Assembly: GCA_946902875.1 (NCBI GenBank)
Contig: OX336348.1
Coordinates: forward strand, 19,245,741-19,309,740
DNA: 64,000 nucleotides
Direction: 5' to 3'
From: Nematopogon swammerdamellus
Lineage: Eukaryota; Arthropoda; Insecta; Lepidoptera; Adelidae
In this document: positions 10,995 to 22,506 of the stretch, piece after piece
Layout of the letters: each line of letters opens with the position of its first letter
How positions within the stretch are numbered: the first letter of the stretch is position 1
The notes under the pieces: generated by a model
Database searches by the model: none
What the model saw: only the letters and a program-made list of their open reading frames with translations
Told to the model about the DNA's origin: nothing
Position numbers and translations under genes: made by a program

Positions 10995-11285
10995 TTTTTT
11001 TTTATTGAAAGCGCGACCTGTGGCGCCGAGGCACCCTAAGGGAGATGTCTAAGGACGCCCATGGACATTTGGTCGTATGCGGGGGTTGCGAATGCCATGC
11101 CGGCCCGACAGGTGCCTGTTCACGCCCCTCTTGAAGGACTCGAGACTGTACATGGGAGGAAATATATAGACAGGAGAACGTCCCAGAGTTTACCGGTTCT
11201 ATAGAGGAAAAATCTGCAGAAGAGGTTGGTACGCATCCACGGTAAGTCCAGCGTGTGGGGATGCAATCCTTTTTAACAAATTCCT
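10995..11285 (-). pseudogene. Jockey-like LINE, 3' end fragment
   Basis: On the reverse strand this is the last part of the reverse-transcriptase ORF and the 3' end of a non-LTR retrotransposon. It matches the copy at 50.46-50.78 kb in the same order: the conserved LDLPR, NRLF.RF and GKLW segments, then a 3' end CGCGCTTTCAATAAAAAAAA (poly(A) on this strand). The frame is broken. It is a 5'-truncated dead copy. Confidence 0.7.
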
Positions 11286-11707
11286 CTTTTCAAACAAATT
11301 TCCCTTTTAAAATCTGATATTTGGCAGAGCCATCCCACAGGTGCAAGCAGTACTCCAAGCATGACCTGATCTGCGATTTGTGCAAAACGACTTAGGTGCA
11401 CAAGAAATTTACGTGTTTCTTTCTTGGTTGGTTCTTGTTTGATTCTTACAGATTTTGAATAACATATTTATTTGCTTTATGAAACGTATATGACAAAGTG
11501 GTTCAAAAAAGTTAACATCAAAGGGAGGAATACGAAAATATTAAAACTGGTCTCGTTTCAATAGTTAGTGAGAAATTATTATTTAGGTTGACTGCAAAAT
11601 TAAGTTTGTTTGTAATATATTTATGTATCAAAAAGGTGATGAGTGGAGGTGAGAAATGTTTTTCTTTTTATAACCAGTTTGGTGGTTAAAAAAAAATTAT
11701 CAAGGTT

Positions 11708-11758
11708 AATTTATAGAAGATGCGTCACTACGCTCCGCATCTTCTATAAATTAACCGT
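11708..11758. repeat. Short perfect hairpin
   Basis: GGTTAATTTATAGAAGATGC and its inverse GCATCTTCTATAAATTAACC flank a ~13-bp loop. A nearly identical hairpin sits at about 37980-38028 in the middle of the foldback element there, so this is a dispersed hairpin repeat. Confidence 0.75.
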
Positions 11759-11759
11759 A

Positions 11760-12386
11760 ACCTAATAGGGACCATGTCGAGGCAGCCCGTGTCGTTTTTG
11801 CATACATGTCTATTCAAAATCAATGTTTTTGTAGTTAAAAAAAGTAAAGTTTTAATTTTGCATGAAAGATTAAAAATTAAAAGTTGTATGGAAACCTGTT
11901 TCTTCTTTTAAGTAAACTAAATAAACTACGCGTCCGGCAAAACATTATTTCACTAAAATTTATTTTTTAACTTCAGTCTACACAATAAGCTTACTAGCAA
12001 TTTGCTAGCAAACTTCCCCACTTCAAAGCCACGCCTCCGTCGTATTTGTGCGGAACCCTCGGTTTGTGGGTTGGTCAACTTGGTCTGTGTTTTTAATGTT
12101 AGTAACATATTGGCTTTATTTCTAGTAGACACTTCACACTATTAAAGCTAAAATTTAGATATTCCTGTCATTATTGTCATTTTGAGAAAGAAAGACAGGA
12201 GATGAACGAATGATTTAATAATCTTAATTTAAGCACATCTGTCAAATTTTAGGTTATTTTAGTTGCAAGTGATATAATATAAGACACGTCTAAAGTCGAC
12301 CTAAATTGACAAATGCGTTTGAATTTTTTATAAAATAATTCACTCATCGTCCATAGGTTTTCTTTCACAAATAAATGTAAATCGTA
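11760..12386. other. No gene seen
   Basis: AT-rich DNA without a supported ORF or recognisable repeat boundary. Confidence 0.4.
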
Positions 12387-12640
12387 AAACTGTAGGTCCC
12401 TTCCCTCCTAATCTTACTTGGTGGTAGGGTTTAACCCGCCCGGGTTGATACCACCGCACTGAATGAAACGTCGGTTGAAACGGCTATGTAAATAGTTTGT
12501 GTTTTCCGACCAGTTCAGTGTAGCCGGCACGATCAAAGGGGGAAGCACTGACATGGCACCTAGTTCACCCGGTGTTATGGGCTGACATCACGGACGTTGT
12601 AGGTGATGTAGCCAACCGTGTCAGTTTCCATAAAAAAAAT
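12387..12640 (+). mobile_element. SINE-family tail, 5'-truncated copy
   Basis: It matches the 3' ~255 bp of the tRNA/5S SINE at 25.0 kb, from GTAAAACTGTAGGTCCCTTC through GTCAGTTTCCAT and an A-run. The Pol III head is missing. It is a dead 5'-truncated copy. Confidence 0.75.
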
Positions 12641-13425
12641 AAACGAAAAAAATTGCAATAAATGTTTTTAATAAATAATTTAATAATAAGAAGTAAAAAG
12701 CCACCTCCATAGTTTTGAGCCGTTGAAGCAAGCGGCAATTTATCGATCGACTACGTGCGACATTCGCTTGTTTTGGAACACGTAAATGTTTGCGTGGAGC
12801 GTGCAGGCAAGCGATACGGGATTACTGCGCGTGGAAAAAGGATGACACAATATCACTGCGATCTCTTGAGATGGTCGGTCCTGTATTACGCGATACGCAC
12901 ACTACCATAACCACGGTGTCTCGTTTTAGTAATAATTGAAGTATGAAGTGCGGAGTCCAGAACTATTTTTTCTGTCTACGAATTTAGGTACCTAGGAATA
13001 TAAATATTGCGGAAACCATTGACTTAAATAAAACTTATAGACAGATAATCAGCTATTCCCTGCGTAGCCACCTAACAGACGCCCATTCATAGGACAGACT
13101 GTATCATTATCAGTCTATGGGCAGCTGTCATTCGGTTTGGGCGTATAGAGTATATTGTAAAAAATGTAGGGAAAATATGCCGAAACCGCTCTGAAAGGGA
13201 CAAAAAGGTCCTAGGAATTACCTACCACAACTTTTGTATACTTTTACGAATCCAATAGCAATATATTTAGTGGTATATCAATTAAAAATAGTTATTCTGG
13301 TATGAAACAATATGGCGTTTCTTCTTCGTACAAAGTGCCAGGGGCAAAGACATTAAACTCACCTTTTAATCTCTTTGGCCAGGGGCGAATTTAGTGATAT
13401 TTTGTTGAAATTGTTAGGTACATTT
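12641..13425. other. No gene seen
   Basis: No ORF or clear repeat boundary is supported. The sequence AACTCACCTTTTAATCTCTT near 13356 recalls the reverse of sequence near 10.15 kb. Confidence 0.35.
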
Positions 13426-13625
13426 TTTTTATGGAAAGCGCGACATGTGCCATCGTTCACCTACAAGTAGGTGTCTAAAGATGCCCAAGGACATTATGTT
13501 ATTCACGGGGATTGCAAATGCCATGTATGCCTGTCAGGAGCATCTTCGCACCCCTTTTGAAAAACCCCAGGCTGTACTTGAGAGGAAATAGATGGGTAGG
13601 GACTAGGGAGTGTGTTCTACATTTT
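13425..13625 (-). pseudogene. Jockey-like LINE, second 3' end fragment
   Basis: The reverse strand reads the same 3' end as the 11.0-kb copy (FKRG.. region, then GCGCTTTCCATAAAAAAAAT poly(A)-like end). It is strongly decayed and sits head-to-head with a forward copy that starts about 25 bp to its right. Confidence 0.6.
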
Positions 13626-13649
13626 CCCGTTTCTGTAGATAAAATACTC

Positions 13650-13935
13650 CAAGCAAGTATTCCACGAAGAGTGTTCGGATGAGATGTTTAACGCGATCCC
13701 GCTGTTCCCTTTTCGCCTCCGCACAACGCACACTGGGCAGGGATTGCATCCCTACACGCTGGACTTACCGCGGATGCGTACCGACCGGTTCTGCAAATCT
13801 TTCCTCCACAGAACTAGTGAACTCTGGAACGCTCTCCCTGCCCACATATTTCCCCTGGTCTCGGGTCCTTCAAGAGAGGCGTGACCTGTCAGGCCGGCAT
13901 GGCCTTCGCAAATCCCGCATACGACTAATGTCTGT
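13650..13935 (+). pseudogene. Jockey-like LINE RT C-terminal fragment
   Basis: In frame with HEECSDEMFNAIP, then RLRTTHTGQGLHPYTLDLPR and ELWNALPAHIFP, this is the C-terminal part of a jockey/CR1-type reverse transcriptase. It is the same family as the fragments at 11.0 and 50.2 kb. It lacks the palm motifs and is frameshifted after about 13850. Dead fragment. Confidence 0.7.
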
Positions 13936-14117
13936 ATTTTTGCTGACGTCCGACAGCCTGCATTTTATAATATGTACGAAAGGTACAGGGTTAGTAAAGA
14001 AGATGTGCAGTGACATAGAATAAAATTGGCCGGTGTCACATTCCAGAACAAATGACATTCGAAATTGGAATCACCTTCATGTCATCCATGTACCACACTC
14101 TTGTATGTATGTATAAG

Positions 14118-14235
14118 TAATGTATAAGTCTCCTGTATGGCACCTATTCTCGGAGGTGATATTGGCTGGTCGGAGCATGTGCTTTGGCCCCTCCGACTCA
14201 GCCACCCATAACGGATTACATAAAAAAAATAAAAA
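14118..14235 (-). repeat. Dispersed repeat, TCCGAGAAGGTAGG family
   Basis: The reverse strand carries GTAATCC, GGAGGGGCCAAAGCACATGC, AATATCACCTCCGAGAA. The same segment occurs at about 14445-14540 (opposite strand), 24030-24150 and 31966-32075, so it is a dispersed repeat. With the copy at 14.45 kb it forms a large inverted pair. Confidence 0.65.
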
Positions 14236-14444
14236 TAAATCTGTCTTCTCATACCTACATTCGAGAAGTTTTGTTTTCCGCATCTCGTTTTCACTGCTCA
14301 GCCCTTTGGAGAAAATATCGTGATACTACTACACAGAGTGGTCACTCGCTAGTCCCGCCCCACCTCGCTTGACATGCTTCTCTACTACCAATGGGCCCGA
14401 ATATGTTCGGTGAAGCCATCGCAAGCTCAGTTATATATGTTTTT

Positions 14445-14735
14445 TTTATGTAATCCGGTATGGGTGCCTGAATCAGAGGGACCAAAGCACATGCTCTGAC
14501 TAGCCAATATCACCTCCGAGAAGGTAGGTGCCATACCGGAGACTTTCCTGGATTGTTGGCTATACTGGACTAGAGAACAAGACAACCGAGGTTGCTATGC
14601 GGCGATCTTACATCCATTACGGTGGTACCAACCCAGTCGGCTACAATTTGAGCCTACCACCTAGTAAGGGGCAAGGGAAGGGACCTACAGTTTTACACCA
14701 GTTCCGAACGGTGAAGCAGCAGGTGTAGGTATGCA
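14445..14735 (+). repeat. Dispersed repeat, longer copy
   Basis: This copy continues past the CCTCCGAGAAGGTAGG block into GGATTGTTGGCTATACTGGA and a segment with GGTGGTACCAACCCAGTCGG. The latter resembles, distantly, the SINE tail family (ACCACCTAGTAAG, GGGAAGGGACCTACAGTTTT). It may be a composite of two repeats. Confidence 0.55.
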
Positions 14736-14950
14736 CGTAATTTTTTTCGTCAGAAAAAACTCATTGGTACACGCCGACCGGATTCGAACGACGTAACACA
14801 AACTCTTTGGGTATTACAAATTTATATCTCTGAAAGCGCACTGATTAAACTCGAAAAGTAGGAGTGGGAAAATACTCTGCCTTTATAACAGCAATACCGC
14901 AGCTAGCAGGGGAAAAGATGTGGAACTGTCTTTTGTATGAAGCTACTAGC

Positions 14951-15168
14951 TGTGCCCGCGGCTCCGCCCGCTCCCATATTTGACTTCACTGCTAACCTCA
15001 TAAGCCATTTAGCGTGATAGTAAGTAGCGTATAGTTGATGGGAAGAATCAAGCTATCCGCAGATTTTTTAAAATTAAAATCGGTTCAGTGGTTCTCGAGT
15101 TATAAGCGGACAGACAGACATACACTCAGACACTCAGACAGAAAGCAGACGTTGGATTTTATTATAGG
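14951..15168 (+). repeat. Interspersed repeat (GCCCGCGGCTCCGCCCGCTC family)
   Basis: It begins GCTGTGCCCGCGGCTCCGCC and ends AAATCGGTTCAGTGGTTCTC, then GGACAGACAGACA and GCAGACGTTGGATTTTATTA. Copies lie at 26.79-26.97, 27.61-27.81 and 27.83-28.03 kb. This is a very common kind of lepidopteran dispersed repeat, probably a non-LTR tail. Confidence 0.7.
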
Positions 15169-15395
15169 TAAGGATGCTCTGAGGCGTATTCTATATGCTT
15201 TAGGTTATTTCTATGAGAAAAACAAACAAAAAAAGATCATAAAACAAACTTATTATGTACAGTTTGCTATGTTGTACGGTTTGTGCCAATTATTTGGATG
15301 AAATTGCTTATTTAGTTGTGTAATAGTTTACTTGTACAAACACTTCATTTCGTAATAAAAGAGCATTTGCTGTGTACTTATGATGTTATTTATTT

Positions 15396-15538
15396 GGCAC
15401 ATTCATTTTGGCAAACTGTGACCATCTCACATTGATAGTTCTAAAATTGTCAGTCCTGCCTGCTCAGTCAGAGTGAGCGTGGGCTGACAATTTTAGGAAT
15501 ATCAGTGTGAAATGGTCACAGTTTGGCTGAATGTGCTG
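15396..15538. mobile_element. Foldback MITE, ~55-bp arms
   Basis: Inverted arms GCACATTCATTTTGGCAAAC...CTGACAATTTTAGGAAT and partner ending TTTGGCTGAATGTGC; the spacer is ~30 bp. No ORF. It lies 90 bp left of the LTR retrotransposon. Confidence 0.7.
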
Positions 15539-15628
15539 TACCTACCTACTAAAAATAAATTAAATTCGAAATTCCCGCTAAGTCCTAGTTCTGAAATTCG
15601 CCGTCTGTGCACATTTGGCGCCACCAAG

Positions 15629-15860
15629 TGAAATGATACTACAATGCCAGTAGTAATCAACAATATATATTTAACTTTTCCTCCATAACCGAATACAATA
15701 AATCGTCCTTCTTCACACCTTCACAAGTTCGAGTCTATCTCAAGAATAATCCGCGTTTTCTACCCGTCTCCCCTTTTTTTTATATCCTACCCCCGTGTTG
15801 CCACCTTAAAACTAAAACTATGTTTTTAAAATGTCCAGTTTTACTTTCAAAATCATAACA
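15629..15860 (-). repeat. 3' LTR of the Ty3/gypsy element
   Basis: 232 bp, TG...CA on either strand. Reads TGAAATGATACT at its left end and ATCATAACA at its right. Identical to the copy at 22507-22738 as far as I can compare by eye. Confidence 0.92.
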
Positions 15861-16508
15861 TTCGGCCATCCGGCATCGGGCTGCCTCCTGGCGCCCGTTA
15901 CAGTCATGTTCATGTTAAGGTAATACATACCTGTCTGTATATTATCAATCTTGGACTAGGATTTTTGTTACATTCTATATAAAAAAAACTTCCAACAACA
16001 AACTGATTACACTACGTCAATAATAGCAATTACTACTATAACACAAAGAACTGCCTAACAAAAATATTCACACACCTTAAAATTAAAACACAGGTTTGCT
16101 CAGAGTAGATCATTCATAACAAATCTTCAGATTAAATAAAACGTAAACAAATCTTCCGATTAAATAAAACGTAAATCATAACATTCGGTGAATAATTTCC
16201 CAATTAAACATTTTTATTATTATTTTATGTACCAAATAATGTTACTTCTTCTCTTTGTTTATCATCTAATTGATAACAATTTCCTAGGAAGTGCATGGTA
16301 TTTTATATACATTTCGTTTGTAAGATGGGATATAATAAAAATAATTAATAATGTGGCCTAATTTGCATTACAGTATCAATAAGTGAGTTTGATTAAATTG
16401 CGAACGTTCAGCTACCTAATAATACATAATTATGATCCAGTTTTGTTTACTATTTTGTTAACGGATTACCATTAACAATTACACCTTCGGTAATGCAATG
16501 CATGATAC

Positions 16509-18992
16509 CTATTTACTATCTTCGTAAACGTCACCCTCACTGTGGCTACTACTTGAGTCGCTATCATGTATTTCAATCATTTTCACATGTATCCAGGGCC
16601 TAATCCTGTCAGCTGCGATGACGGATTTATAGGGTTTGCCTCTTTTATTAAAACCTGGGACGTCAGTTATTCTATACCGGTCATTGCCTAAGATTTCCGT
16701 GATTTTGTATGGACCTATGAATTTGGACAACAGCTTGGTACTTTTCCCGCTATTTTCAAAATTGTTCCTTGAGATTTTTACTAAGTCACCGATATTGTAC
16801 CTAGTAGCCGGTGTCCTATCTTTATCGTGCCGTAGTTTCATTTTCATTTGTTCCTTTTCTATATTGGAACTAACACTCTGCCTCAACTCGTCTAGGTTAG
16901 GGTTTACGTCATTGTCCACATCAAGTTTGTTTGCCAGTTTATCGCGCATTTTAAAACCAAACATGGCTTCAGCTGCCGTTCTGTGGGTTGAAGCATTAAT
17001 CGTGTTATTAATGCCCCATTGGACCTTACCCAGGCACTTGTCCCAGTCGCGTTCGTGATCGAAAGAATTCTGTGCAGCCAACGAATTTAGGATGGTCTGA
17101 TTATACCTTTCAGCCTGTCCGTTCGCTCTGGGACAAGTGACTGCGTTAAGTATGTGTTTGATTCCATGGCTGTCACAAAAAGCTTTAAAGCCGGTCGACG
17201 TAAAGGAGGTACCGCGATCTGACACTATTCTAGCTGGAATAATAAAGTCATAGAATATTTTGTCCAGAGCTTTAATCGTAGTTCTAGTTTTGAGGTCTCT
17301 TACTGCTTTCACGAAAACATACTTCGTAAAGGCATCGACTACGGTAAGTATATACGAGTTACCATCCTTACTCCTAACGAATGGACCAAGATGGTCCATG
17401 TGAATGGTATGGAATGGTATAGAAACCTTTTTGATGGGATATAAATGACCTGATTTTTGTTTTGATGCCGAATCCTTATTATAAGCGCATTCCAAGCAAG
17501 CCGCGACGTATTTTTTTACGAATTTGCGTAACTTCGGAAACCAATATTCACTCTGTATCTTTTCGAGGGTCTTACCGTAACCTAAATGACCGCTGTCATC
17601 GTGATTAGCGCGGCATACCTGCCACCTAGCGCATCGCGGTATGACTAGTAACAAACGATCCCCGACCTTCCTATATACAGCGTGGTTCTTGACCGCATAA
17701 TTTTGACGAATATCTTTGCTTTCGGGATCGTCATCAGGTCTGAGAATTTTAAGAAACCTGGAAATATCGGGATCGGCCATCTGCAGAGACAGCAGCCAAT
17801 TTTCTTTCGTGATGTTATAAACGCTAACACAATGGTCATCCTCGGGTTCCGCGGGTAGCTTGGTGTTTCGGCTCAAAGCGTCAACGTGCGACATTTGTAC
17901 GCCTGGGCGATACTCGATATCAAACGTGTACTCGCTTATTTGTAACCACCACCTTGCTATCCGCGGAATAAGGTCCCTTTTTGTCAATGTAGTTCGAAGG
18001 GCTGCGCAATCGGTATAAACCTTAAAATGGATACCCATAAGATAAACCCTAAACTTTTTCAAGGAGCATACGACAGCCAGAGTCTCCAGTTCGTAGGAGT
18101 GCAGATGTTTTTCCTCCGGCGTAGTCTGTCGACTAAAATAGGCGACCGGCTTAAGGACATGCATATTGCTCTGCCACTGCATGAGAATACCCCCTACTCC
18201 CAAAGAACTGGCGTCAGTGTGGAGCTCCGTCTCAAGATTAGGATTATATAAAGCCAGAACTGGGCGGCTCACAAGTTTTTCTTTTAAAAGACTGAATGCT
18301 TGCCCCTCCTTATCCGACCATTGCCACCCGGCGTCTTTCCTCAATAGTGAAGTCAAGGGTCTGGCAATTTCTCCATAACCTTGAATGAATTTCCGAAAGT
18401 AACCGGTTAGGCCAAGAAATTGCCGAACTTCATGCACGCCGCGGGGCACAGGAAACTCCCTAACAGCTAATACCTTGGTTGAACCTGGCAGAATACCTTC
18501 CGAGGATACCTCGTATCCAAGATAATTGACGCAGGTGTCGAAGAAACGGCACTTGGGTAGTTTCAAGGTTAGTCCGTACTGTCTAAAAAGTAGGAGGATA
18601 TCTTCCAGGCGCTGAAACATTTCCTCGACTCTCCTAGATGGTATGAGGACGTCGTCAAGGTAAGCCAACGCATATTCGAATCGCCTGTTTCCCAAAATTT
18701 TATTCATCATTCTTTGGAAAACGGCCGGCGCGTTGGCGAGCCCAAACGGCATCCTCTTAAATTCATAGTGTCCGTCGGGTGTGACGAATCCGGTCAGGTG
18801 CTGGCTATCGGAGTCCATGGGAATCTGGTAATAGCCTGATGCCAAGTCAAGAGTCGTAAAGAGTCTGTTACCGCTTAAGTTTGATATCTGATCATCGATA
18901 ATGGGCAAGGGGAAACGATCCTTTACAGTCCTATTATTTAGGGCCCTAAAATCGACACATAGCCTTTGTTCACCGGTTTTCTTCTTTACCAT
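16509..18992 (-). CDS. Ty3/gypsy pol: RT, RNase H, integrase (N-terminus missing)
   Basis: 827 codons from the first in-frame Met. Reverse transcriptase: LDLASGYYQ with Asp-49, FGLANAPAVFQ, and YLDD at 111-114. RNase H: HTDAS (Asp-260), HSYELET (Glu-301), TDC (Asp-328), SHVDALSR (Asp-371). Integrase: zinc finger His-464/His-469/Cys-499/Cys-502, then DDE residues Asp-533, Asp-592 and Glu-628, and a basic C-terminal tail with GPYKI. RT normally begins about 45 residues earlier (VREAIDELL...SPIL region). That part is present upstream but in another frame, with a small deletion, so this copy probably cannot make a full Gag-Pol. The domains that are present look intact. Confidence 0.85.
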   Translation of the reverse strand: MVKKKTGEQRLCVDFRALNNRTVKDRFPLPIIDDQISNLSGNRLFTTLDLASGYYQIPMDSDSQHLTGFVTPDGHYEFKRMPFGLANAPAVFQRMMNKILGNRRFEYALAYLDDVLIPSRRVEEMFQRLEDILLLFRQYGLTLKLPKCRFFDTCVNYLGYEVSSEGILPGSTKVLAVREFPVPRGVHEVRQFLGLTGYFRKFIQGYGEIARPLTSLLRKDAGWQWSDKEGQAFSLLKEKLVSRPVLALYNPNLETELHTDASSLGVGGILMQWQSNMHVLKPVAYFSRQTTPEEKHLHSYELETLAVVCSLKKFRVYLMGIHFKVYTDCAALRTTLTKRDLIPRIARWWLQISEYTFDIEYRPGVQMSHVDALSRNTKLPAEPEDDHCVSVYNITKENWLLSLQMADPDISRFLKILRPDDDPESKDIRQNYAVKNHAVYRKVGDRLLLVIPRCARWQVCRANHDDSGHLGYGKTLEKIQSEYWFPKLRKFVKKYVAACLECAYNKDSASKQKSGHLYPIKKVSIPFHTIHMDHLGPFVRSKDGNSYILTVVDAFTKYVFVKAVRDLKTRTTIKALDKIFYDFIIPARIVSDRGTSFTSTGFKAFCDSHGIKHILNAVTCPRANGQAERYNQTILNSLAAQNSFDHERDWDKCLGKVQWGINNTINASTHRTAAEAMFGFKMRDKLANKLDVDNDVNPNLDELRQSVSSNIEKEQMKMKLRHDKDRTPATRYNIGDLVKISRNNFENSGKSTKLLSKFIGPYKITEILGNDRYRITDVPGFNKRGKPYKSVIAADRIRPWIHVKMIEIHDSDSSSSHSEGDVYEDSK

Positions 18993-19053
18993 TAAGATGG
19001 GACTAGCGTAATCGAGCTCGACTCCTGAATGACGTCATTCCGTAATAATTCGT

Positions 19054-21018
19054 CTATGGCCTCCCGGACCTTGGTTTATTATCCATTAAGTCTATTTTCA
19101 TTGCTACATCGACCGCACAACCAATCTCTCCCAAATTCGTAGCGAAACAGTCACGATAGTCCTGCAAGAGGACATAGAGTCGGTCCGTTTGGGTAGCGTC
19201 TAGTCCTGGGCCTATGTGGATGTCAGATCTCTCGAGTGGTCTCAATGTCGAGGCGTCAGTCATAATTCGGTTTACTTCACAGGTCTCGCGTTCAGTGAAG
19301 GGAATCGCTCGAGCTACAATAGTATCTCGTTCCAATTTTATTTTATTACAATCAGACAAATTTGATACGACTAACTCGCCTTTGCCACCTTCGATGTGGT
19401 AAGCCCCCTGCAATAGGCGATACTCCTTACCAGGTTCCATAGCGGTATAACCTTCAATGAGAACGTCTCCAGTGAAATTGATTCCTACGTGTACTGGTAC
19501 AGTAGTCATCTTGAAAATCTCTACAGGATTTGTAACGTACAACTTAAGATTACCGTCGTCGTTATTATAGGAGTCGTCACTTGGACTTTCGTAGAACCGC
19601 AGCTTTTGATTATCTTTAAGAACTGTGATAAATGGAAGTTCGGTAAAATCTTGTCCTATGATCAAGGGTGTTTGCAAATGTTCATCATCTACGATCAACG
19701 CTTCGATGGTTGAATCGACTTCATCAACTTTAAGGTTAATTTGTGATTTATACAGAGGAACAACGGTTGATTGACCAAATCCCTTCACGACCGGAACACC
19801 CTCGAAAATCTTACCTAACTTCAAAGTCTCTGCCTCAGTCTTGCGCAATAGAGTACATTCACTGCCAAAGTCTATGTAACCTACATAATCGTGGTCGTTT
19901 ACAGGGACAGTCTTGTAAAATTTTTCACTACCTCTAGACGTCGCCTCAATCTTTAGAGTCCTTTTCTCTGTGCTACCGTCAGGTCGTTTCATATTAGGAT
20001 TGGTCAAGTTTATAGGTTCTAATCTACAAATATCGTTGTCATGCCCGATCCTATTACAGCGCTTACATTTCACAATTGCCTTCGTACATTTGTAGTAAGG
20101 GTGACCTTTAGACCTACAATTGTAGCATACAATAGAACTGGAGGCCGGAGAAGAGTGGGATCCGACACCTCCAGTTATATTGTTGTTGTCCTTTGATAAC
20201 GTTCGGTCGCGTGATTTACTGTTGCTAGTCACAAATGGCTGGGGCTTCTGTGAACACAGAAAATAAAGCAAATCTTCGGGTTCTGTACAATTAAGTGCTT
20301 GTGCACCATTCCTAATTGATTTATCAGTGATACCATACACAATGCAGTCTACAGCCTTCTTGCATTGAATCTCACAACGAGTAAGTAAACTTAACTTATC
20401 ATAAAAATACTCTCGCAAGCTTTCTTCGTTACGAGAGGTGCGGTGCAACATCTCCTCCAAAAGACGCGCATAGTTCTCTTCGCTGGGAAACGCTCTTTTT
20501 AGTTTCGACTGCCAATCCTCCCAACTATAAACAACTGTGGGCAAGGCCTCAAACCATCTCTTCGCTAGGCCAGCGAGCTTTTGAAGTGAAAAGTGGATAG
20601 TTTGTTTTTCGTTCCAGTCATATATGAGGGCACATTCATTTACCTTACGTAGCCAGCAGTCGATGGTTTGAGCTCTGTTAGACGGATCGAATTCTGGAAC
20701 TACGTTGTTCATGTTGTTGTTACCCAAGCTATTAGCTTTACTACTTCCTTCTTTCCAAGTGGCTAACATTTTCAGCACGGCTCTTGCCGATAGTCTACTT
20801 GAGGTCTTCCGTGTCGCACCATCATCAGAGGAGGTCGATGAGGTCGACGAGGTCGACGGGCTCCTTCGCCTGGCCTTCTTCTTGGCCCGCTTCCGCTTGG
20901 GAGGCGTACCGGGCGGAGTGCCATCTTCCGTCTCATCCGAAGCAGGCTTTTGTCTGAAATATAATTTACTTGCCAGTAATACACGTAACGTTTTCCTTTC
21001 GGAAATAAATGCAACCAA
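19054..21018 (-). CDS. Ty3/gypsy gag and aspartic protease
   Basis: 654 codons. A basic, Ser-rich N-terminus (residues 40-75, KKKARRRSPSTSSTSS) precedes a retrotransposon Gag domain (about 110-255: VNECALIYDW, KRWFEALP, LREYFYDKL). Two CCHC zinc knuckles lie at 298-311 and 318-331. A retropepsin-like domain follows with YIDFGSECTLL at about 381-391 and a later IIGQDF flap-type segment near 460. The usual D-S/T-G is D-F-G here. The frame ends by running into a disrupted RT start. A splice-acceptor-like TATATTTCAG occurs inside the first 25 codons, so the true N-terminus is uncertain. Confidence 0.85.
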   Translation of the reverse strand: MVAFISERKTLRVLLASKLYFRQKPASDETEDGTPPGTPPKRKRAKKKARRRSPSTSSTSSTSSDDGATRKTSSRLSARAVLKMLATWKEGSSKANSLGNNNMNNVVPEFDPSNRAQTIDCWLRKVNECALIYDWNEKQTIHFSLQKLAGLAKRWFEALPTVVYSWEDWQSKLKRAFPSEENYARLLEEMLHRTSRNEESLREYFYDKLSLLTRCEIQCKKAVDCIVYGITDKSIRNGAQALNCTEPEDLLYFLCSQKPQPFVTSNSKSRDRTLSKDNNNITGGVGSHSSPASSSIVCYNCRSKGHPYYKCTKAIVKCKRCNRIGHDNDICRLEPINLTNPNMKRPDGSTEKRTLKIEATSRGSEKFYKTVPVNDHDYVGYIDFGSECTLLRKTEAETLKLGKIFEGVPVVKGFGQSTVVPLYKSQINLKVDEVDSTIEALIVDDEHLQTPLIIGQDFTELPFITVLKDNQKLRFYESPSDDSYNNDDGNLKLYVTNPVEIFKMTTVPVHVGINFTGDVLIEGYTAMEPGKEYRLLQGAYHIEGGKGELVVSNLSDCNKIKLERDTIVARAIPFTERETCEVNRIMTDASTLRPLERSDIHIGPGLDATQTDRLYVLLQDYRDCFATNLGEIGCAVDVAMKIDLMDNKPRSGRP

Positions 21019-21064
21019 TGCATGTCTTTAAAGGCGTTTATTTTGTGTAGCGCTCAAAATCATA

Positions 21065-21658
21065 TTTTGAAATAATTTAAGTGATTATAATGTATTGAAG
21101 TAATAAACATAAACATAACAACAAACATAAACATTTAAACTGAATAAATATCCAATCCAGCGGGCAAAGCCCACTCAATCCAGTGAGCATGGCTCACTCA
21201 AAAATCCTTTTAGCAATCCGACGTAGACGTGCAGTTCACTCAGCAACCAGTGGAAAACATATCCACTCAATAATCCAGTGAACGTACACATCTCGTCCAT
21301 TTTAACTCGATTGGCAAACATTTCATTTTATGAATATGTTATTTTGAAATAATTTAAGTGATTATAAAGTATTGCAGTAATAAACATAAACATAACAACT
21401 AACAAACATTTAAACTTAATAAATGAGTTTCATAAAAGATGGTTAACCGACGGTCATACATAGTCCGCCCAAAATCCAGCGGACAAAGCCCACTCAATCC
21501 AGTGAGCACGGCTCACTCCGAAATATCCTTTTAGCAATCCGACGTAGACGTGCAGTTCACTCAGTAACCAGTGGAAAACATATCCACTCAATAATCCAGT
21601 GAACGTACACATCTCGTCCATTTTAACTTCATTAGCAATCATTTCATTTTATGAATAT
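21065..21658. repeat. Tandem duplication in the retrotransposon leader
   Basis: About 21065-21339 and 21343-21658 are two copies of one unit (starting TTTTGAAATAATTTAAGTGA and ending CATTTCATTTTATGAATAT). The second has a ~30-bp insertion and scattered changes. It lies in the long 5' leader between LTR and gag. Confidence 0.8.
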
Positions 21659-22506
21659 CGTAATTTCATAACCCTAGAATTCATTAAATATATTGAAATA
21701 ATATAATCATTATCAAAATCAATCATTAAGGTCAAAATTCATACTGACCTTGAAACCCGCACTCAAGATGCATACACTGTAATACTTATAATCTGGTCAG
21801 TGGTAAATGATATATACACTTAATTCATTAATGATATGTTCATCATAATGCTTTGTAGGGTGTAGGTAAGTTGGTATCATACGAGTAGTCGTAAAATAAA
21901 CACAGTGCTATCACGCTACGTTGCAGTCTAGATACCTAGATACCTAAATAAGTGGAACATTTTCGTACTCTAGTCTGTGGTCATGTCGTAATACCTATAA
22001 TTGTATAATGGGCATGGGGTATTACATATTTATAACCTAGAACCTACCTAGAAAAATAAAGCGATAACGATTGTTACTACATATGGACATCACCGTTGCC
22101 AACAGGTATCTCTAATAAACTAGCAACAACAGTATCCAAGCTTGAAACCCGATTGAGCAAAGCATAATAATTATAAAGAGAACTAATTTTCTTTTTGTAG
22201 GTAGATTATATGTACAATTAACACAAGGGAATTGTTAAGAAAACGGCTTGTGTTGCTCATGCCACACGTGTACAATAAAATAACGCTCAAGCGGCTGTAA
22301 AATGCAATGCAAATTCATAGCCACTTGCGTAGCTCGGACCAACTTCGGTTCAGTCGAAAATATTATGTAGTTCAGCGGACGAAGCAGTTCTAGGCATTTT
22401 CATAGATTTACATGAAATATAGCGTGGGCGTAACGTGGTCTAGCAAAATAAAAGATTGTTCAAACGTACCTTTTTTTTTCTTGTCGGTTCATGTTCACTT
22501 CTGAAT

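Noticed and set aside
15889..15903. TGGCGCCCGTTACAG, resembling a tRNA primer-binding site just inside an LTR
   Set aside because: It lies at the 3' end of the element relative to gag-pol, so it cannot be the primer site for that transcript; probably coincidence or an internal feature.
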